Shown here piece by piece: positions 49,216-57,767 of a stretch of DNA of 64,000 nucleotides. The first letter of the stretch is position 1. Every line of letters begins with the position of its first letter. The stretch is from contig DHNY01000010.1 of assembly GCA_002409625.1 (NCBI GenBank), positions 1 through 64,000 of the forward strand, in the 5' to 3' direction. The position numbers were made by a program, and so were the translations under genes. The notes under the pieces were generated by a model. The model was not told the origin of the DNA and did not search any database. It saw nothing but the letters and a program-made list of their open reading frames with translations. Origin of the DNA: Anaerolineaceae bacterium UBA5404 (lineage in GTDB: Bacteria > Chloroflexota > Anaerolineae > Anaerolineales > Anaerolineaceae).

Positions 49216-50787
49216 ATGAAAAAATTAAGCAGACTTACCCGCGTTTCTCTTTTACTTGCCATTTTATTTGGCCTTGATAAATTACTCAGTGTCGGAAGAC
49301 AGATGCTCATTTCGAAGGAATTTGGGCTTTCTGCGGTATTGGATGTTTTCAATGCTGCCAACAATTTACCGGACATGCTTTTTATGCTCATTTCTGGTGG
49401 GGCTTTGGCGATTGCTTTTATTCCCATCCTTACCGAAGTGCTGGGTAAAGAAGGGCAACAAAAAGCCTGGGACTTGTTTTCCAACATTTTGAACATTGGC
49501 TTCTTAATTACTGCAGCTTTGGCAGTTGTATTTGCGATTTTCGCGCGACCACTGATTGAGAACGTTATTACACCCGGCTTTACAGAAGTTCAAATAGATC
49601 TGGCAACAAAATTGATGCGTATGAATCTGATTTCTACGCTGATATTCTCATTGAGTGGTTTGGTGATGGCCGGCTTGCAAGCTAACGAGCATTTTCTTTT
49701 GCCTGCGCTGGCGCCGGTTTTTTACACGCTTGGTCAGATCTTTGGTGCGCTGTTACTGGCACCTGAAAAAGGTCTTTCGCTTGGACCGGTTACCTTACCT
49801 GCTTTGGGTTTAGGCGTTGAAGGTTTGGTGTATGGTGTGATTATTGGTGCCTTTTTGCACCTGCTTATCCAGGTGCCTGGTCTCATCAAATACAATTACC
49901 GCTGGCGACCGATTGTCAACTTTAAGGAGCCTTACACCAGAAAAGTTTTCAAGGTGATGGGTCCGCGTTTAATCACCATGTTCTTAATCCAAATGGTTTT
50001 CCTCGTGCAGGACAATATGGCATCTGGATTGGAAGAAGGTGCCATATCAGCACTCATGTATGGCTATTGGATTATGCAAATTCCACAGACCTTGCTGGGG
50101 ACATCCGTGGCAACGGCTGTTTTGCCAACGCTTTCAGAGTTCTTTAACAATGAGCGTTTTGATGATTTCAAAGAAAAGATCGAACGTGCCACAAAGGTGA
50201 TGTTGGTCCTAACCATTCCAATCGCGGTTATTGCTGCTGTGGTTGTTGAGCCGGCAGTGGCGGTCTTTATTCGTGGTTTAGACGCATCCGGCGTCGCGCG
50301 TGTGGTTTTGGTTTCTCGTATTTTCCTGGCGGGTATCATTGGCCATTCCCTGGTTGAGCTTTTTGCCCGTTCGTTTTATGCGCAGCAGAAACCTTTTATC
50401 CCGATGCTTGGTGCAGGTTTGACTTTGGTAATCTTTGTGGGAGTCGGATTCGGTTTGATTGCCTTGCTGCCTGGTTGGGGCATCGCTTCGGAGGTGGGCA
50501 TTGTTGCTGCCAATGTTTTGGCTTACAGCGCGCAGGCGATTTTGTTGTTTATCCTCTTGAACCGTGAACTGGTCAACAAGCTGGGCACGGAAAAACTGCA
50601 AACTGTGTTCATATTTGGAAAAGCAGTTTTAGCAGCTGTTTTGGGTGGCGGATTGGCTTTTGCGGCTTTTAATTACTTGCCAAGAATTCAACATACATTG
50701 ATTCGCGCAGCAATGGCTGGATTGATTGGCGTTGCCATTTCAGCTTTGGTCATTCGTAAAGAATTGGTCTATATTCGCCAACTTTAG
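49216..50787 (+). CDS. murJ: Lipid II flippase MurJ
   Basis: MurJ moves lipid II across the cytoplasmic membrane for peptidoglycan synthesis. The 523 residues are almost wholly hydrophobic helices (about 14) with the family signatures GLDKLLSVGRQMLISKEFG at the start and SFYAQQKPFIPM in a later loop. GGAG five bases before ATG 49216 favours that start over GTG 49210. A CATAAT -10-like box stands at 49188-49193. Its presence implies that the organism makes lipid II-based peptidoglycan. It diverges from the RNA-modification operon. Confidence 0.93.
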   Translation: MKKLSRLTRVSLLLAILFGLDKLLSVGRQMLISKEFGLSAVLDVFNAANNLPDMLFMLISGGALAIAFIPILTEVLGKEGQQKAWDLFSNILNIGFLITAALAVVFAIFARPLIENVITPGFTEVQIDLATKLMRMNLISTLIFSLSGLVMAGLQANEHFLLPALAPVFYTLGQIFGALLLAPEKGLSLGPVTLPALGLGVEGLVYGVIIGAFLHLLIQVPGLIKYNYRWRPIVNFKEPYTRKVFKVMGPRLITMFLIQMVFLVQDNMASGLEEGAISALMYGYWIMQIPQTLLGTSVATAVLPTLSEFFNNERFDDFKEKIERATKVMLVLTIPIAVIAAVVVEPAVAVFIRGLDASGVARVVLVSRIFLAGIIGHSLVELFARSFYAQQKPFIPMLGAGLTLVIFVGVGFGLIALLPGWGIASEVGIVAANVLAYSAQAILLFILLNRELVNKLGTEKLQTVFIFGKAVLAAVLGGGLAFAAFNYLPRIQHTLIRAAMAGLIGVAISALVIRKELVYIRQL

Positions 50788-50808
50788 CTTGAAGGTATAA
50801 TTTTAACT

Positions 50809-52014
50809 ATGAACGATAAAAATGAATTAGACGATACAAATGAAGAAGTCATCTCTTCTTCAGACGAAACGATTAATGAGTCAGTCGGGTTGACAGAAGA
50901 ACCCGTCGAAACCGACATGGTTGAGGAGCCGGTAAAGCACGAAGATGAAGTCTTAGACGCTGAACTTTTGGATAAATCACCCAAAAAGAAGAAAAAGAAG
51001 CAAGGCAAGTGGATTTGGGCTGCTATTTTGTTCTTATTGCTTGCCCTTTTGTTTGCTGGTTTTCTCGGCTACCGCAAAGGGATTGCGCGCCGTATGCAGA
51101 AACAATCTCAACAAGAAATGCAAATGATTGAAGCCCAATTAGCGCTTTATTTTGGCGACATGGCAAACAAAAACTATGAAAACGCTCATGCTCGCTTGGC
51201 TTGGATTAAGCGCATCAAACCCAATTTTCCAGGTATTGATGACATGTTGGCAGAAGCCAGTGAAAAAATGGGCTTTGTGCCCACCACATTGCCTGAACCA
51301 GTTGTAGGCATTGAGACGCAAGAGCCTATTCAAGTAGGTGAAACCCCAACACCTAAGCCAACGCTCGATCTGGCTCAGGCGGAAGCCCTTTATGCTTCTA
51401 TTCAAGCAGCTATTGGCGCCAAAGACTGGCATTTAGCAGTTAGCAAAATTTTGGAAATCAAAGAAACGGCTTTTGAATACAAACGCATTTTGGTCGATGG
51501 TTATTACTTTATCGCCCTGAGAAACAGGGGTATCTCACGCATTTGGGCTGGTGAATTGGAGCAAGGCATGTATGACCTCTCCGTAGTTGATTCCTTAGGC
51601 GCGCTGGATAATGACGCGAATGGTGCTTATCAATGGGCATCCAATTACATCACGGCAACCAGCTATTGGGATGTTAGCTGGGCGTCTGCCGTTGAAGCAT
51701 TTGGCGCTCTTTACGCACAAACGCCATATTTTGCCGAATCTGGTGGTATGACAGTTGCTGAGAGGTATCGCATCGCTTTGTATGAACGAGGTGAAGAATT
51801 CGCCAGACAAGGGGATTGGTGTACTGCGGCAGATTATTACAAGCGTTCAATCGAGGTTGGAATGCATCTTGATATTCAGGTTACCGCGACTGCTTACGCA
51901 GAGTATTGCGCCAATCCACCTGGTCAGGAAACACCAGAGCCTACGCCTGAAATAACTCCCACGCCTGAAGGCGAGGAGACACCGGAGCCAACCGAAGAAA
52001 CACCTGAACCTTAA
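50809..52014 (+). CDS. Single-pass membrane protein with acidic N-terminus, helical ectodomain and Thr/Pro/Glu tail (unknown)
   Basis: I do not recognise this 401-residue protein. The first 60 residues are strongly acidic, then a Lys cluster (PKKKKKKQGK) leads into a transmembrane helix (about 68-88). The outer part has a coiled segment and helical-pair repeats resembling TPR units (about 95-365), joined by a Pro/Thr linker near 165-185. The last 35 residues are Thr-Pro-Glu repeats, as often seen in Anaerolineae surface proteins. A TATAAT ends seven bases before the ATG with no Shine-Dalgarno, so the mRNA may be leaderless. murJ lies 21 bases upstream. Confidence 0.6.
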   Translation: MNDKNELDDTNEEVISSSDETINESVGLTEEPVETDMVEEPVKHEDEVLDAELLDKSPKKKKKKQGKWIWAAILFLLLALLFAGFLGYRKGIARRMQKQSQQEMQMIEAQLALYFGDMANKNYENAHARLAWIKRIKPNFPGIDDMLAEASEKMGFVPTTLPEPVVGIETQEPIQVGETPTPKPTLDLAQAEALYASIQAAIGAKDWHLAVSKILEIKETAFEYKRILVDGYYFIALRNRGISRIWAGELEQGMYDLSVVDSLGALDNDANGAYQWASNYITATSYWDVSWASAVEAFGALYAQTPYFAESGGMTVAERYRIALYERGEEFARQGDWCTAADYYKRSIEVGMHLDIQVTATAYAEYCANPPGQETPEPTPEITPTPEGEETPEPTEETPEP

Positions 52015-52030
52015 TTCAGATTGAAATGAT

Positions 52031-52063
52031 AAGAGCCTTGATTGATTAAATCAGGGCTTTTTT
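52031..52063 (+). terminator. Rho-independent terminator after the Thr/Pro-tailed protein
   Basis: AGCCTTGATT pairs imperfectly with AATCAGGGCT around a five-base loop and is followed by a T-run. The 3' side overlaps the last codon of the convergent rimO. Confidence 0.8.
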
Positions 52064-53405
52064 ATTTAATTTGGTATCCAAACAGGTCATGAGCGGTGGC
52101 GGAACTGATTTTTACCCGGGTGAGCATGTCTGAAGTGGGAAGACCCTCAGCAATGACTAAACCGTCAACTTCAGGCGCGTCTCGCCAAATACGCCCGGCA
52201 ATAATCTGATTATTTGTATCAAAACCTTCAATGAGCATGTCATATTCTTTTCCCACCCAGGCTTGGGATTTTTCCAGGGCGATTTCTTCTTGAATAGCCA
52301 TGATTTCTGCCATTCGTTCTTCTTTTAACTCTTGTGGCACAGGATCGGCGAGTACTTCGGCAGGTGTTCCCAGTTCAGGTGAATAGGTGAAAACACCAAC
52401 ATGATCAAAGCGAATTTTCTTTACAAAAGCTTTGAGTTCTTCAAAACTTCCTTCGGTTTCGGTTGGATAACCAACGATAAAAGTGGTGCGGGTAACCAAA
52501 TTTGGGATTTTACGGCGCATGCGCGACATTAAATCATGCACCCAGGCGATATCCGACGGGCGGTTCATAGAGCGCAACACCGCTGGATCTGCATGCTGAA
52601 GGGGCATGTCGAGGTAGGGTAAAAGTTGGTTTTCTTCTGCCATTAGGTCTATTAGTTCTTTGCTAACCATACCTGGATAGGTATAAAGCAGGCGCAGCCA
52701 TTTTACATCCGGAATTTGCGGCATGAGCTCTTTTAGAAGATTTGCCAAGGCGTTTGGCTCAGGACGGTCTAACCCAAACGCGGTAACATCCTGGGCAATA
52801 AGGTTGATTTCTTTGACCCCTTGGCTTTGTAAGTAAAGCGCGTCACGGATGACTTGGCTGTTTTTTCTGCTGACCAAGGTTCCTTTGATGTTGGGAATAG
52901 CGCAAAACGCACAATTACGATGGCACCCATCGGCAATTTTTAGATAGCTACTGGCTCCTTGAATGAGCGTGTTGTGAAATTCACCCGGATTGACCAGTTT
53001 TGGAATGTTGATGAAATCACTGCTTAGCTGGCGAGAATGTCCAGTTTCTTCCAAGCGTTCAAGTATGCGACCCAGGTCGTAGAGATCGCGTGTGCCGATT
53101 ATGGCATCCACGCCGGGAAGATCGGTGAATATTTTTTCTTGATACCGTTGGGAAAGGCAACCCGCGATAATTATTTTTTGCCCTGCAGTCTTTGTGTTGA
53201 TGAAGCTTTTAATTGCTTCAATTGATTCTTGCCGGGCATCATGAATAAAAGCGCAGGTATTAATGATGACTATGCCTGCCCGCCGTGCTTTTTCAACGTT
53301 GCGATAGCCTTTTTCCGCAAGCATCTGCTGCATAACGCTGGAATCTACCAGGTTTTTGGCACAACCAAGGCTGTGGATATGGTATGTTTTGTGTCGGATG
53401 CTCAT
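52062..53405 (-). CDS. rimO: Ribosomal protein S12 methylthiotransferase
   Basis: RimO is a radical SAM enzyme that adds a methylthio group to a conserved Asp of ribosomal protein S12, which lines the decoding centre. The 447 residues show the N-terminal UPF0004 domain (HSLGCAKNLVDS, with Cys ligands of the second cluster), the radical SAM motif DGCHRNCAFCAIP (CX3CX2C), and a C-terminal TRAM domain. The motif 'SLGCAKNLVDS' separates RimO from MiaB. Its ATG shares one base with the stop of the RodZ-like gene (TAATG), so the two are coupled. Confidence 0.93.
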   Translation of the reverse strand: MSIRHKTYHIHSLGCAKNLVDSSVMQQMLAEKGYRNVEKARRAGIVIINTCAFIHDARQESIEAIKSFINTKTAGQKIIIAGCLSQRYQEKIFTDLPGVDAIIGTRDLYDLGRILERLEETGHSRQLSSDFINIPKLVNPGEFHNTLIQGASSYLKIADGCHRNCAFCAIPNIKGTLVSRKNSQVIRDALYLQSQGVKEINLIAQDVTAFGLDRPEPNALANLLKELMPQIPDVKWLRLLYTYPGMVSKELIDLMAEENQLLPYLDMPLQHADPAVLRSMNRPSDIAWVHDLMSRMRRKIPNLVTRTTFIVGYPTETEGSFEELKAFVKKIRFDHVGVFTYSPELGTPAEVLADPVPQELKEERMAEIMAIQEEIALEKSQAWVGKEYDMLIEGFDTNNQIIAGRIWRDAPEVDGLVIAEGLPTSDMLTRVKISSATAHDLFGYQIK

Positions 53406-54745
53406 TAGGGTGCTCCTGGCGTGAGAATAGCTGGGATTGGGGTGTTTTGTAACGTTGCAGTGGGCTCGAACACGGGTAATTCCTGCATGCCATCGAGGTC
53501 AAAAATGAAGCGTGCAGGGCTACCGAAAGCGCGGAAAATTGGATCAACCGCAGATCCTTGGAATGCCATTTCGAGTCCTGAGATATTACTTGTTTCAAGT
53601 TGAATTGTTTCGTCTGCAGAAATTGTTCTCACTTCACCTGCCGCAATACGACCAACGTAATGAAGCTCTTTGTCTGTGAAAACACGGATCCAGACGTTTT
53701 GCCTGGCATGTAAGCTTAGCCGGATGCCTTTTTCAGGTTGGAATTGCACAAAAAAGGCTGTGGCAGTGGGGATGCCAGGCGCTTGCTCGACTTCTGGCTC
53801 TGGCGTTTCGGGCATATCGGAAGGTTCGGTTGGCGTGGTCAAAAAAAAGTCAATTAATGCCGGTAGGGTTTCTGTGGTTTGAGGACTTTCTGGGCTTCTT
53901 TGACGCATATTTGAAATGCCCCAAATAAGAAAGGCAAGGATACCCAGAATCAAAATGGTTCCAAACAAGAGATCCAGCGTGAAAAAGCGGCGTAGATTGA
54001 GGAAAAATCTCGAAGCTGGTGAAGACCGTTCTCGCTTTGGACGCTTTTTAGGCAGGTTTTCTGAACGTCTTTTTTGTAGTGCTTCTGCGAATTGGATCAT
54101 AACCGTTTCAACATCTAAATTAAGGAAACGGGTGTAGGTTTGCAGGTCTTTTCTAAATTCCAAAGGTGTGGAAAAAGCTTCAAGGTCGCCACTTTCGAGG
54201 GCGCGCAGCGTATCGCGCTTGAGGCGGGTTTGCTCGATGATGAGATCCCATTGGAGGTTCAAATAGCGACGTCGGGAAGCGAGTTCTCGTCCAACTTGCG
54301 CAAGGATTTTCTGGTATTCACTTTCGGGAACAGGTGTTGTGCTGGGTTCAGCTGCGGCGACAGGTTCCGGTTCTAGTTCTGCTGGGCTTGAGGTCTGTCC
54401 AGCTTGTTCCGATGCATCCTTGACGGGTTCTGGTTTTTGCTCTTCAATGCTAGGTGTCTTTTGTTCTGGGCTGTCTTGCTGTTCTTGAGCTTCTTCAGGC
54501 TTTTGTGTTTCATCAGCTGATTCAGGTTCGCTTAATCCGGCTTCTTTGCGGATTGCATCCAGGTAGTTTTCGTAAATACGTAAAAAACCTTTGGTCTGAG
54601 CGCCCGAACTTAATTCGGAATATTCTTCATCTTCCAGATCCTGAAGGATTGAAAGGCGAATCCGCGTTTCGCTGGCAACTTGCTCAAGCGGAACGTGAAG
54701 TGCTTCGCGCAGGCGTTTTAGTTCAGAACCTGATAATTCAGACAT
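53405..54745 (-). CDS. RodZ-like membrane protein with two HTH domains
   Basis: This 446-residue protein resembles RodZ, the cell-shape protein that links MreB to the envelope. It has two HTH_25-type domains (about 8-70 and 145-225) separated by an acidic Gln/Pro-rich linker, whereas RodZ normally has one. A basic stretch and one transmembrane helix (about 255-277) are followed by a Pro/Glu linker and a beta-rich DUF4115-like domain (about 335-425). It lies upstream of, and coupled to, rimO, and downstream of rplI across a terminator. No mreB is in the window. Confidence 0.82.
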   Translation of the reverse strand: MSELSGSELKRLREALHVPLEQVASETRIRLSILQDLEDEEYSELSSGAQTKGFLRIYENYLDAIRKEAGLSEPESADETQKPEEAQEQQDSPEQKTPSIEEQKPEPVKDASEQAGQTSSPAELEPEPVAAAEPSTTPVPESEYQKILAQVGRELASRRRYLNLQWDLIIEQTRLKRDTLRALESGDLEAFSTPLEFRKDLQTYTRFLNLDVETVMIQFAEALQKRRSENLPKKRPKRERSSPASRFFLNLRRFFTLDLLFGTILILGILAFLIWGISNMRQRSPESPQTTETLPALIDFFLTTPTEPSDMPETPEPEVEQAPGIPTATAFFVQFQPEKGIRLSLHARQNVWIRVFTDKELHYVGRIAAGEVRTISADETIQLETSNISGLEMAFQGSAVDPIFRAFGSPARFIFDLDGMQELPVFEPTATLQNTPIPAILTPGAP

Positions 54746-54759
54746 GGTTCTATTCTAAC

Positions 54760-54797
54760 AAAAACCGACCCAGTGTGTTTGTTTCACATGGGTCGGT
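54760..54797 (-). terminator. Rho-independent terminator of rplI
   Basis: ACCGACCCA pairs with TGGGTCGGT, with further inner GTGTG/CACA pairing. Five T follow on the minus strand. It ends rplI just upstream of the RodZ-like gene. Confidence 0.9.
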
Positions 54798-54818
54798 TGG
54801 AATTCACTTGAAAAGTGA

Positions 54819-55397
54819 TTATTCGGTTGCGGTCTCTTCGTTGATAACTTCTTCAACGATTTCTTGAATGGCTTCAGCTTCTTCAATGGCTTCAACAAAA
54901 TCTTCAGCAACGGCTTCAGCATCTGAAACTGGAGCGGGTCGTTTGCCAACTTCGCCTTCGCGAACGACGAACACTGAAACCTCGGGGATCAGGTCAAGCG
55001 TCAAGCTGATGGGAACCATGTACTCGCCCAAAGTGCGAATAGATTCGGTAACGATTTGATGGCGGTCGATTTCGATGCCTTTGAGTTCTTTGATTTTCTC
55101 AGCGATCATCAAAGGACTAACGGAACCATAAAGCTTGCCGGTTTCGCTGGCGCGCACACCAAATTCGATTTCCATGCCTTGCAGCACGTCTGCCATGCCT
55201 TGGAGTTCTTTGTTGAGAATAGCGCGGCGTTCGGTCGCTTTTTCAGCGATGCGTTCGGCGAGTTTAACTGAGCTGTCGGTGGCTGGGAGTGCCAGTCCTT
55301 GGGGGATTAGGTAGTTGCGTCCGTAACCATCAGCGACTTTCTTGATGTCACCAGCGCGTCCTAATTTATATACGTCTTTTAGTAATAGTACTTTCAT
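54819..55397 (-). CDS. rplI: 50S ribosomal protein L9 with acidic C-terminal extension
   Basis: L9 binds 23S rRNA near the L1 stalk and helps keep the reading frame. The 192 residues begin with the L9 signature MKVLLLKDVYKLGRAGDIKKVADGYGRNYLIPQGLA (given only as the start of the domain, about 1-36, with key residues Gly-Asp, Gly-Tyr-Gly-Arg-Asn and Leu-Pro). A central helix and the C-terminal domain reach about 148. A further 40 residues rich in Glu and Ala exceed the usual length and look disordered. The rpsF/rpsR neighbours often seen with rplI are absent. It has its own promoter and terminator. Confidence 0.93.
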   Translation of the reverse strand: MKVLLLKDVYKLGRAGDIKKVADGYGRNYLIPQGLALPATDSSVKLAERIAEKATERRAILNKELQGMADVLQGMEIEFGVRASETGKLYGSVSPLMIAEKIKELKGIEIDRHQIVTESIRTLGEYMVPISLTLDLIPEVSVFVVREGEVGKRPAPVSDAEAVAEDFVEAIEEAEAIQEIVEEVINEETATE

Positions 55398-55466
55398 GTC
55401 AAGCCCTTTCTTAACTTGTTGTTTTTATTCTGCTCTAACTGAAGGGTACAACAGCCGAGCCAAAGC

Positions 55467-55497
55467 ATTCTACCACAAGAAAAGAGAAAAATGTCAA
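55467..55497 (-). promoter_or_regulatory. Promoter of rplI
   Basis: On the minus strand a perfect TTGACA (55497-55492) and TAGAAT (55472-55467) are 19 bases apart. A TGG directly before the -10 makes an extended -10, which may compensate for the long spacer. Confidence 0.6.
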
Positions 55498-55585
55498 CAA
55501 TTTTTAACTTTTATCACCTTGAATCTGCAGTTTATGAGTGCTTTGCGATATACTTGAGGTACTAGAAATCAAAGACAGGAGCACT

Positions 55586-57241
55586 ATGGACGACAAAGAA
55601 CTCTACAACGAATGGATTGGAAAATGCTATGACCCAGCATTAGTCAGATTCCCGGAGAGAAAGAAAGTTTTCAAGACAAGCTCTAATATTGAAATGCCTC
55701 CGGTTATCCCAGCAGATCAAATTGTTTTAGATCGTGAAGATAGCTTAGGCTATCCTGGTCAGTATCCCTTTACCCGTGGCGTGCAACCCACGATGTATCG
55801 GGGCAGGTTGTGGACAATGAGGCAATACGCAGGTTTCTCTAGCGCGAAAGAATCGAACGAAAGATATCGATTCTTGTTGGAGCAAGGGCAAACGGGTCTC
55901 TCGGTTGCTTTTGACTTGCCCACACAGATTGGCTATGACGCTGACGATAAAATCGCTTTAGGTGAGGTTGGTAAGGTTGGCGTTTCTATTTCCTCCATCG
56001 AGGACATGGAAATATTGCTCAAGGATATTCCTCTTGATAAAGTGTCTACCAGCATGACGATTAATGCGCCGGCTGCAGTGTTGCTGGCAATGTATATTGC
56101 GGTTGCAAAACGTCAAGGTGTGACACCTGAGCAATTGCGTGGCACCATTCAAAACGATATTTTGAAGGAATACATCGCGCGCGGCACATACATTTTCCCG
56201 CCTACACCCAGTATGCGCTTGATTACCGATATCTTCCAGTATTGTAAGGAGTTTGTGCCAAACTGGAACACCATCAGTATTTCTGGCTATCATATTCGGG
56301 AAGCTGGTTCGACTGCAGCTCAAGAAGTTGCTTTCACTCTTGCCAATGGTATCGCCTACATTGAAGCCGCGGTAAAGGCTGGTATGGATGTGGACGAATT
56401 TGCCAGCCAATTGTCATTCTTCTTCAATGCGCATAATAACTTCCTCGAAGAAATTGCCAAATTCCGCGCGGCTCGCCGTCTGTATGCCAGGATCATGAAG
56501 GAGCGCTTTGGCGCAAAAAAGGCCAGTTCTCAAAAACTACGCTTCCACACCCAAACGGCTGGTTCGACGCTCACCGCGCAACAGCCTGAAAACAACGTGG
56601 TGCGGGTTACTTTGCAAGCTTTATCTGCTGTATTGGGTGGAACGCAATCCTTGCACACCAACAGTATGGATGAGGCACTATGGTTGCCCACACAAAAAGC
56701 TGTGCAGGTTGCTTTGCGTACCCAACAAATAATCGCTTATGAAAGCGGTGCGGCAGACACCATTGATCCAATGGCAGGCTCCTACATGATTGAATTCCTG
56801 ACGGATGAAATCGAAAAGCAGGCTGCTGAGTATATTCGCAAGATTGATGAAATTGGTGGCGCAATGAAAGCCATCGAGCAAGGTTACATGCAAAATGAAA
56901 TCCAGGATGCCGCTTTCCACGCCCAACGCAGTTTGGAGGATGGCGAAGCTGTTGTGGTCGGTGTGAACCGCTTCCAGGTGGATGAAACCATTACTCTGGA
57001 GGCGCTCAAGATTGATCAGACCATTGAACTTGAGCAACATGAACGCCTGGCTCAATTGCGTGCCAAGCGCGATAATGTGAAGGCAGAAGCGCTGCTCAAC
57101 CGACTGGAAGAATGCGCCAAGGGCGATGCCAACATGATGCCAATCATTATTGAGTGTGTTGAAGGTTACCTGACCCTGGGCGAAATTTGTGGACGTCTAC
57201 GTGAAGTTTGGGGCGAATATCGCGCGCCTAGCTTCTTATAG
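55586..57241 (+). CDS. Methylmalonyl-CoA mutase, large (catalytic) chain
   Basis: This chain holds the substrate barrel of the B12-dependent enzyme that interconverts methylmalonyl- and succinyl-CoA. The 551 residues show [21 protein letters not shown] with the Tyr and Arg used for substrate binding, [12 protein letters not shown], and the block around [20 protein letters not shown]. The cobalamin-binding domain (DxHxxG) is missing and must be a separate small subunit encoded elsewhere. AGGAG before ATG 55586 sets the start; 16 upstream codons are open but overlap the TATACT box (55549-55554). Methylmalonyl-CoA epimerase follows. A related mutase such as isobutyryl-CoA mutase is less likely given that neighbour. 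Confidence 0.9.
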   Translation: MDDKELYNEWIGKCYDPALVRFPERKKVFKTSSNIEMPPVIPADQIVLDREDSLGYPGQYPFTRGVQPTMYRGRLWTMRQYAGFSSAKESNERYRFLLEQGQTGLSVAFDLPTQIGYDADDKIALGEVGKVGVSISSIEDMEILLKDIPLDKVSTSMTINAPAAVLLAMYIAVAKRQGVTPEQLRGTIQNDILKEYIARGTYIFPPTPSMRLITDIFQYCKEFVPNWNTISISGYHIREAGSTAAQEVAFTLANGIAYIEAAVKAGMDVDEFASQLSFFFNAHNNFLEEIAKFRAARRLYARIMKERFGAKKASSQKLRFHTQTAGSTLTAQQPENNVVRVTLQALSAVLGGTQSLHTNSMDEALWLPTQKAVQVALRTQQIIAYESGAADTIDPMAGSYMIEFLTDEIEKQAAEYIRKIDEIGGAMKAIEQGYMQNEIQDAAFHAQRSLEDGEAVVVGVNRFQVDETITLEALKIDQTIELEQHERLAQLRAKRDNVKAEALLNRLEECAKGDANMMPIIIECVEGYLTLGEICGRLREVWGEYRAPSFL

Positions 57242-57272
57242 TTGAATGGAACATTAGACAAAAGGAGACAAT

Positions 57273-57683
57273 ATGGCGGTAAAAAAGATTAATCATGTTG
57301 CGATTGCAGTCAAAGACATCGAATCCTCACTGGATTTTTGGGAGAACAAACTGGGTTTAAAGCTCGACTACATTGAGGAAGTGCCCTCAGAGGCATCCCG
57401 TGTGGCATTTATCCCAATTGGGGATAGCCTCATTGAGCTGGTGCAACCAACCCGCGATGATACCGGAATGGCTGCTTTTTTGGAAAAACGTGGTGAGGGT
57501 ATTCACCATATTTGTGTTGAGGTCGATGATATTGATGAAACTTTCAATATGCTGAAAGAAAAAGGCGTGCGCCTGATCAATGCTGAACCTCAGGTTTTGC
57601 CTGGTCGGAAGATGGCATTTATTCATCCAAAAGCCGCGGGCGGTGTTCTGGTCGAACTCTACGAGATTACAGACCAAGAATAA
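57273..57683 (+). CDS. mce: Methylmalonyl-CoA epimerase
   Basis: This 136-residue vicinal-oxygen-chelate metalloenzyme interconverts the R and S forms of methylmalonyl-CoA. Its paired modules carry the metal ligands His in KKINHVAIAVKD, His in EGIHHICVEV and Glu in GVLVELYEI. It directly follows the mutase gene (31-base gap, AGGAG before the ATG), so the two work in the same propionate/succinate route. A strong terminator follows. Confidence 0.92.
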   Translation: MAVKKINHVAIAVKDIESSLDFWENKLGLKLDYIEEVPSEASRVAFIPIGDSLIELVQPTRDDTGMAAFLEKRGEGIHHICVEVDDIDETFNMLKEKGVRLINAEPQVLPGRKMAFIHPKAAGGVLVELYEITDQE

Positions 57684-57693
57684 TAAGGTAAGT

Positions 57694-57722
57694 AAGCCAG
57701 GTTATTTCAACCTGGCTTTTTT
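57694..57722 (+). terminator. Rho-independent terminator after mce
   Basis: A perfect 10-bp stem (AAGCCAGGTT with AACCTGGCTT, loop ATTTC) is followed by a T-run. Confidence 0.92.
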
Positions 57723-57767
57723 CTTTATTAACAATTTTTCGAACCCTTTATTTAGGAAAGGACTATC

